Origin: Eubacterium sp.
GTDB lineage: Bacteria > Bacillota > Clostridia > Oscillospirales > Acutalibacteraceae
Reading direction: 5' to 3'
Assembly: GCA_029059925.1 (NCBI GenBank)
Contig: JAIDVA010000309.1
Coordinates: 1 to 6,049 of the forward strand
DNA: 6,049 nt
The position numbers and the translations under genes are program-made. The notes below the pieces were generated by a model. The model made no database searches, was not told the origin of the DNA, and saw nothing but the letters and a program-made list of their open reading frames with translations. This document shows positions 6,027 through 6,049 of the stretch, in pieces; within the stretch, counting starts at the first letter, position 1; every line of letters starts with the position of its first letter.

Positions 6027-6049
6027 TTTTCCTTTGATTTTGATAGTAT

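Overview
This 6.0 kb window looks like chromosomal DNA of a low-GC Gram-positive bacterium of the class Clostridia, probably near Ruminococcus/Oscillospiraceae or Eubacterium. The evidence is AT-rich intergenic DNA, strong AAGGAG/AGGAGG ribosome binding sites, the protein families present (a double-FtsX permease, a DUF2804-like protein, a J-domain protein next to a zinc-ribbon membrane protein), and a GC-rich interspersed repeat of a kind I associate with that group. The taxonomic call is inference.

Layout. Positions 1-2498 (+) hold the 3' part of a large FtsX/MacB-type ABC transporter permease whose N-terminus lies before the window. After a 131-bp spacer with two inverted repeats comes a short gene (2630-3097, +) for an unrecognised exported or membrane-anchored protein. 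Bases 3098-3565 are non-coding and repeat-rich: degenerate AAACAAAT repeats, two perfect hairpins, and a 71-bp GC-rich near-palindrome. A 342-residue DUF2804-like protein follows (3566-4594, +). A hairpin that should stop transcription both ways separates it from a convergent minus-strand pair: a J-domain protein with a TPR-like helical stretch and a C-terminal membrane segment (5917-5105), then a two-helix membrane protein with a C-terminal CxxC...CxxC zinc ribbon (5077-4631). Their promoter probably lies in 5918-6049.

How they work together. The permease normally needs an ATPase subunit, which would be encoded before the window. The small exported protein may be co-transcribed with it, but that is only positional. 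The two minus-strand genes, 27 bp apart, are very likely one operon and both products look membrane-associated, suggesting a shared chaperone or quality-control role at the membrane. The DUF2804-like gene appears to be a stand-alone unit.

I found no rRNA or tRNA gene, CRISPR array, transposase, phage gene or defence system. The least explained parts are the repeat-rich intergenic block, the hairpin beside the ribosome binding site at 2630, the uncharacterised exported protein, and the J-domain/zinc-ribbon pair. No clearly new biological system is visible.
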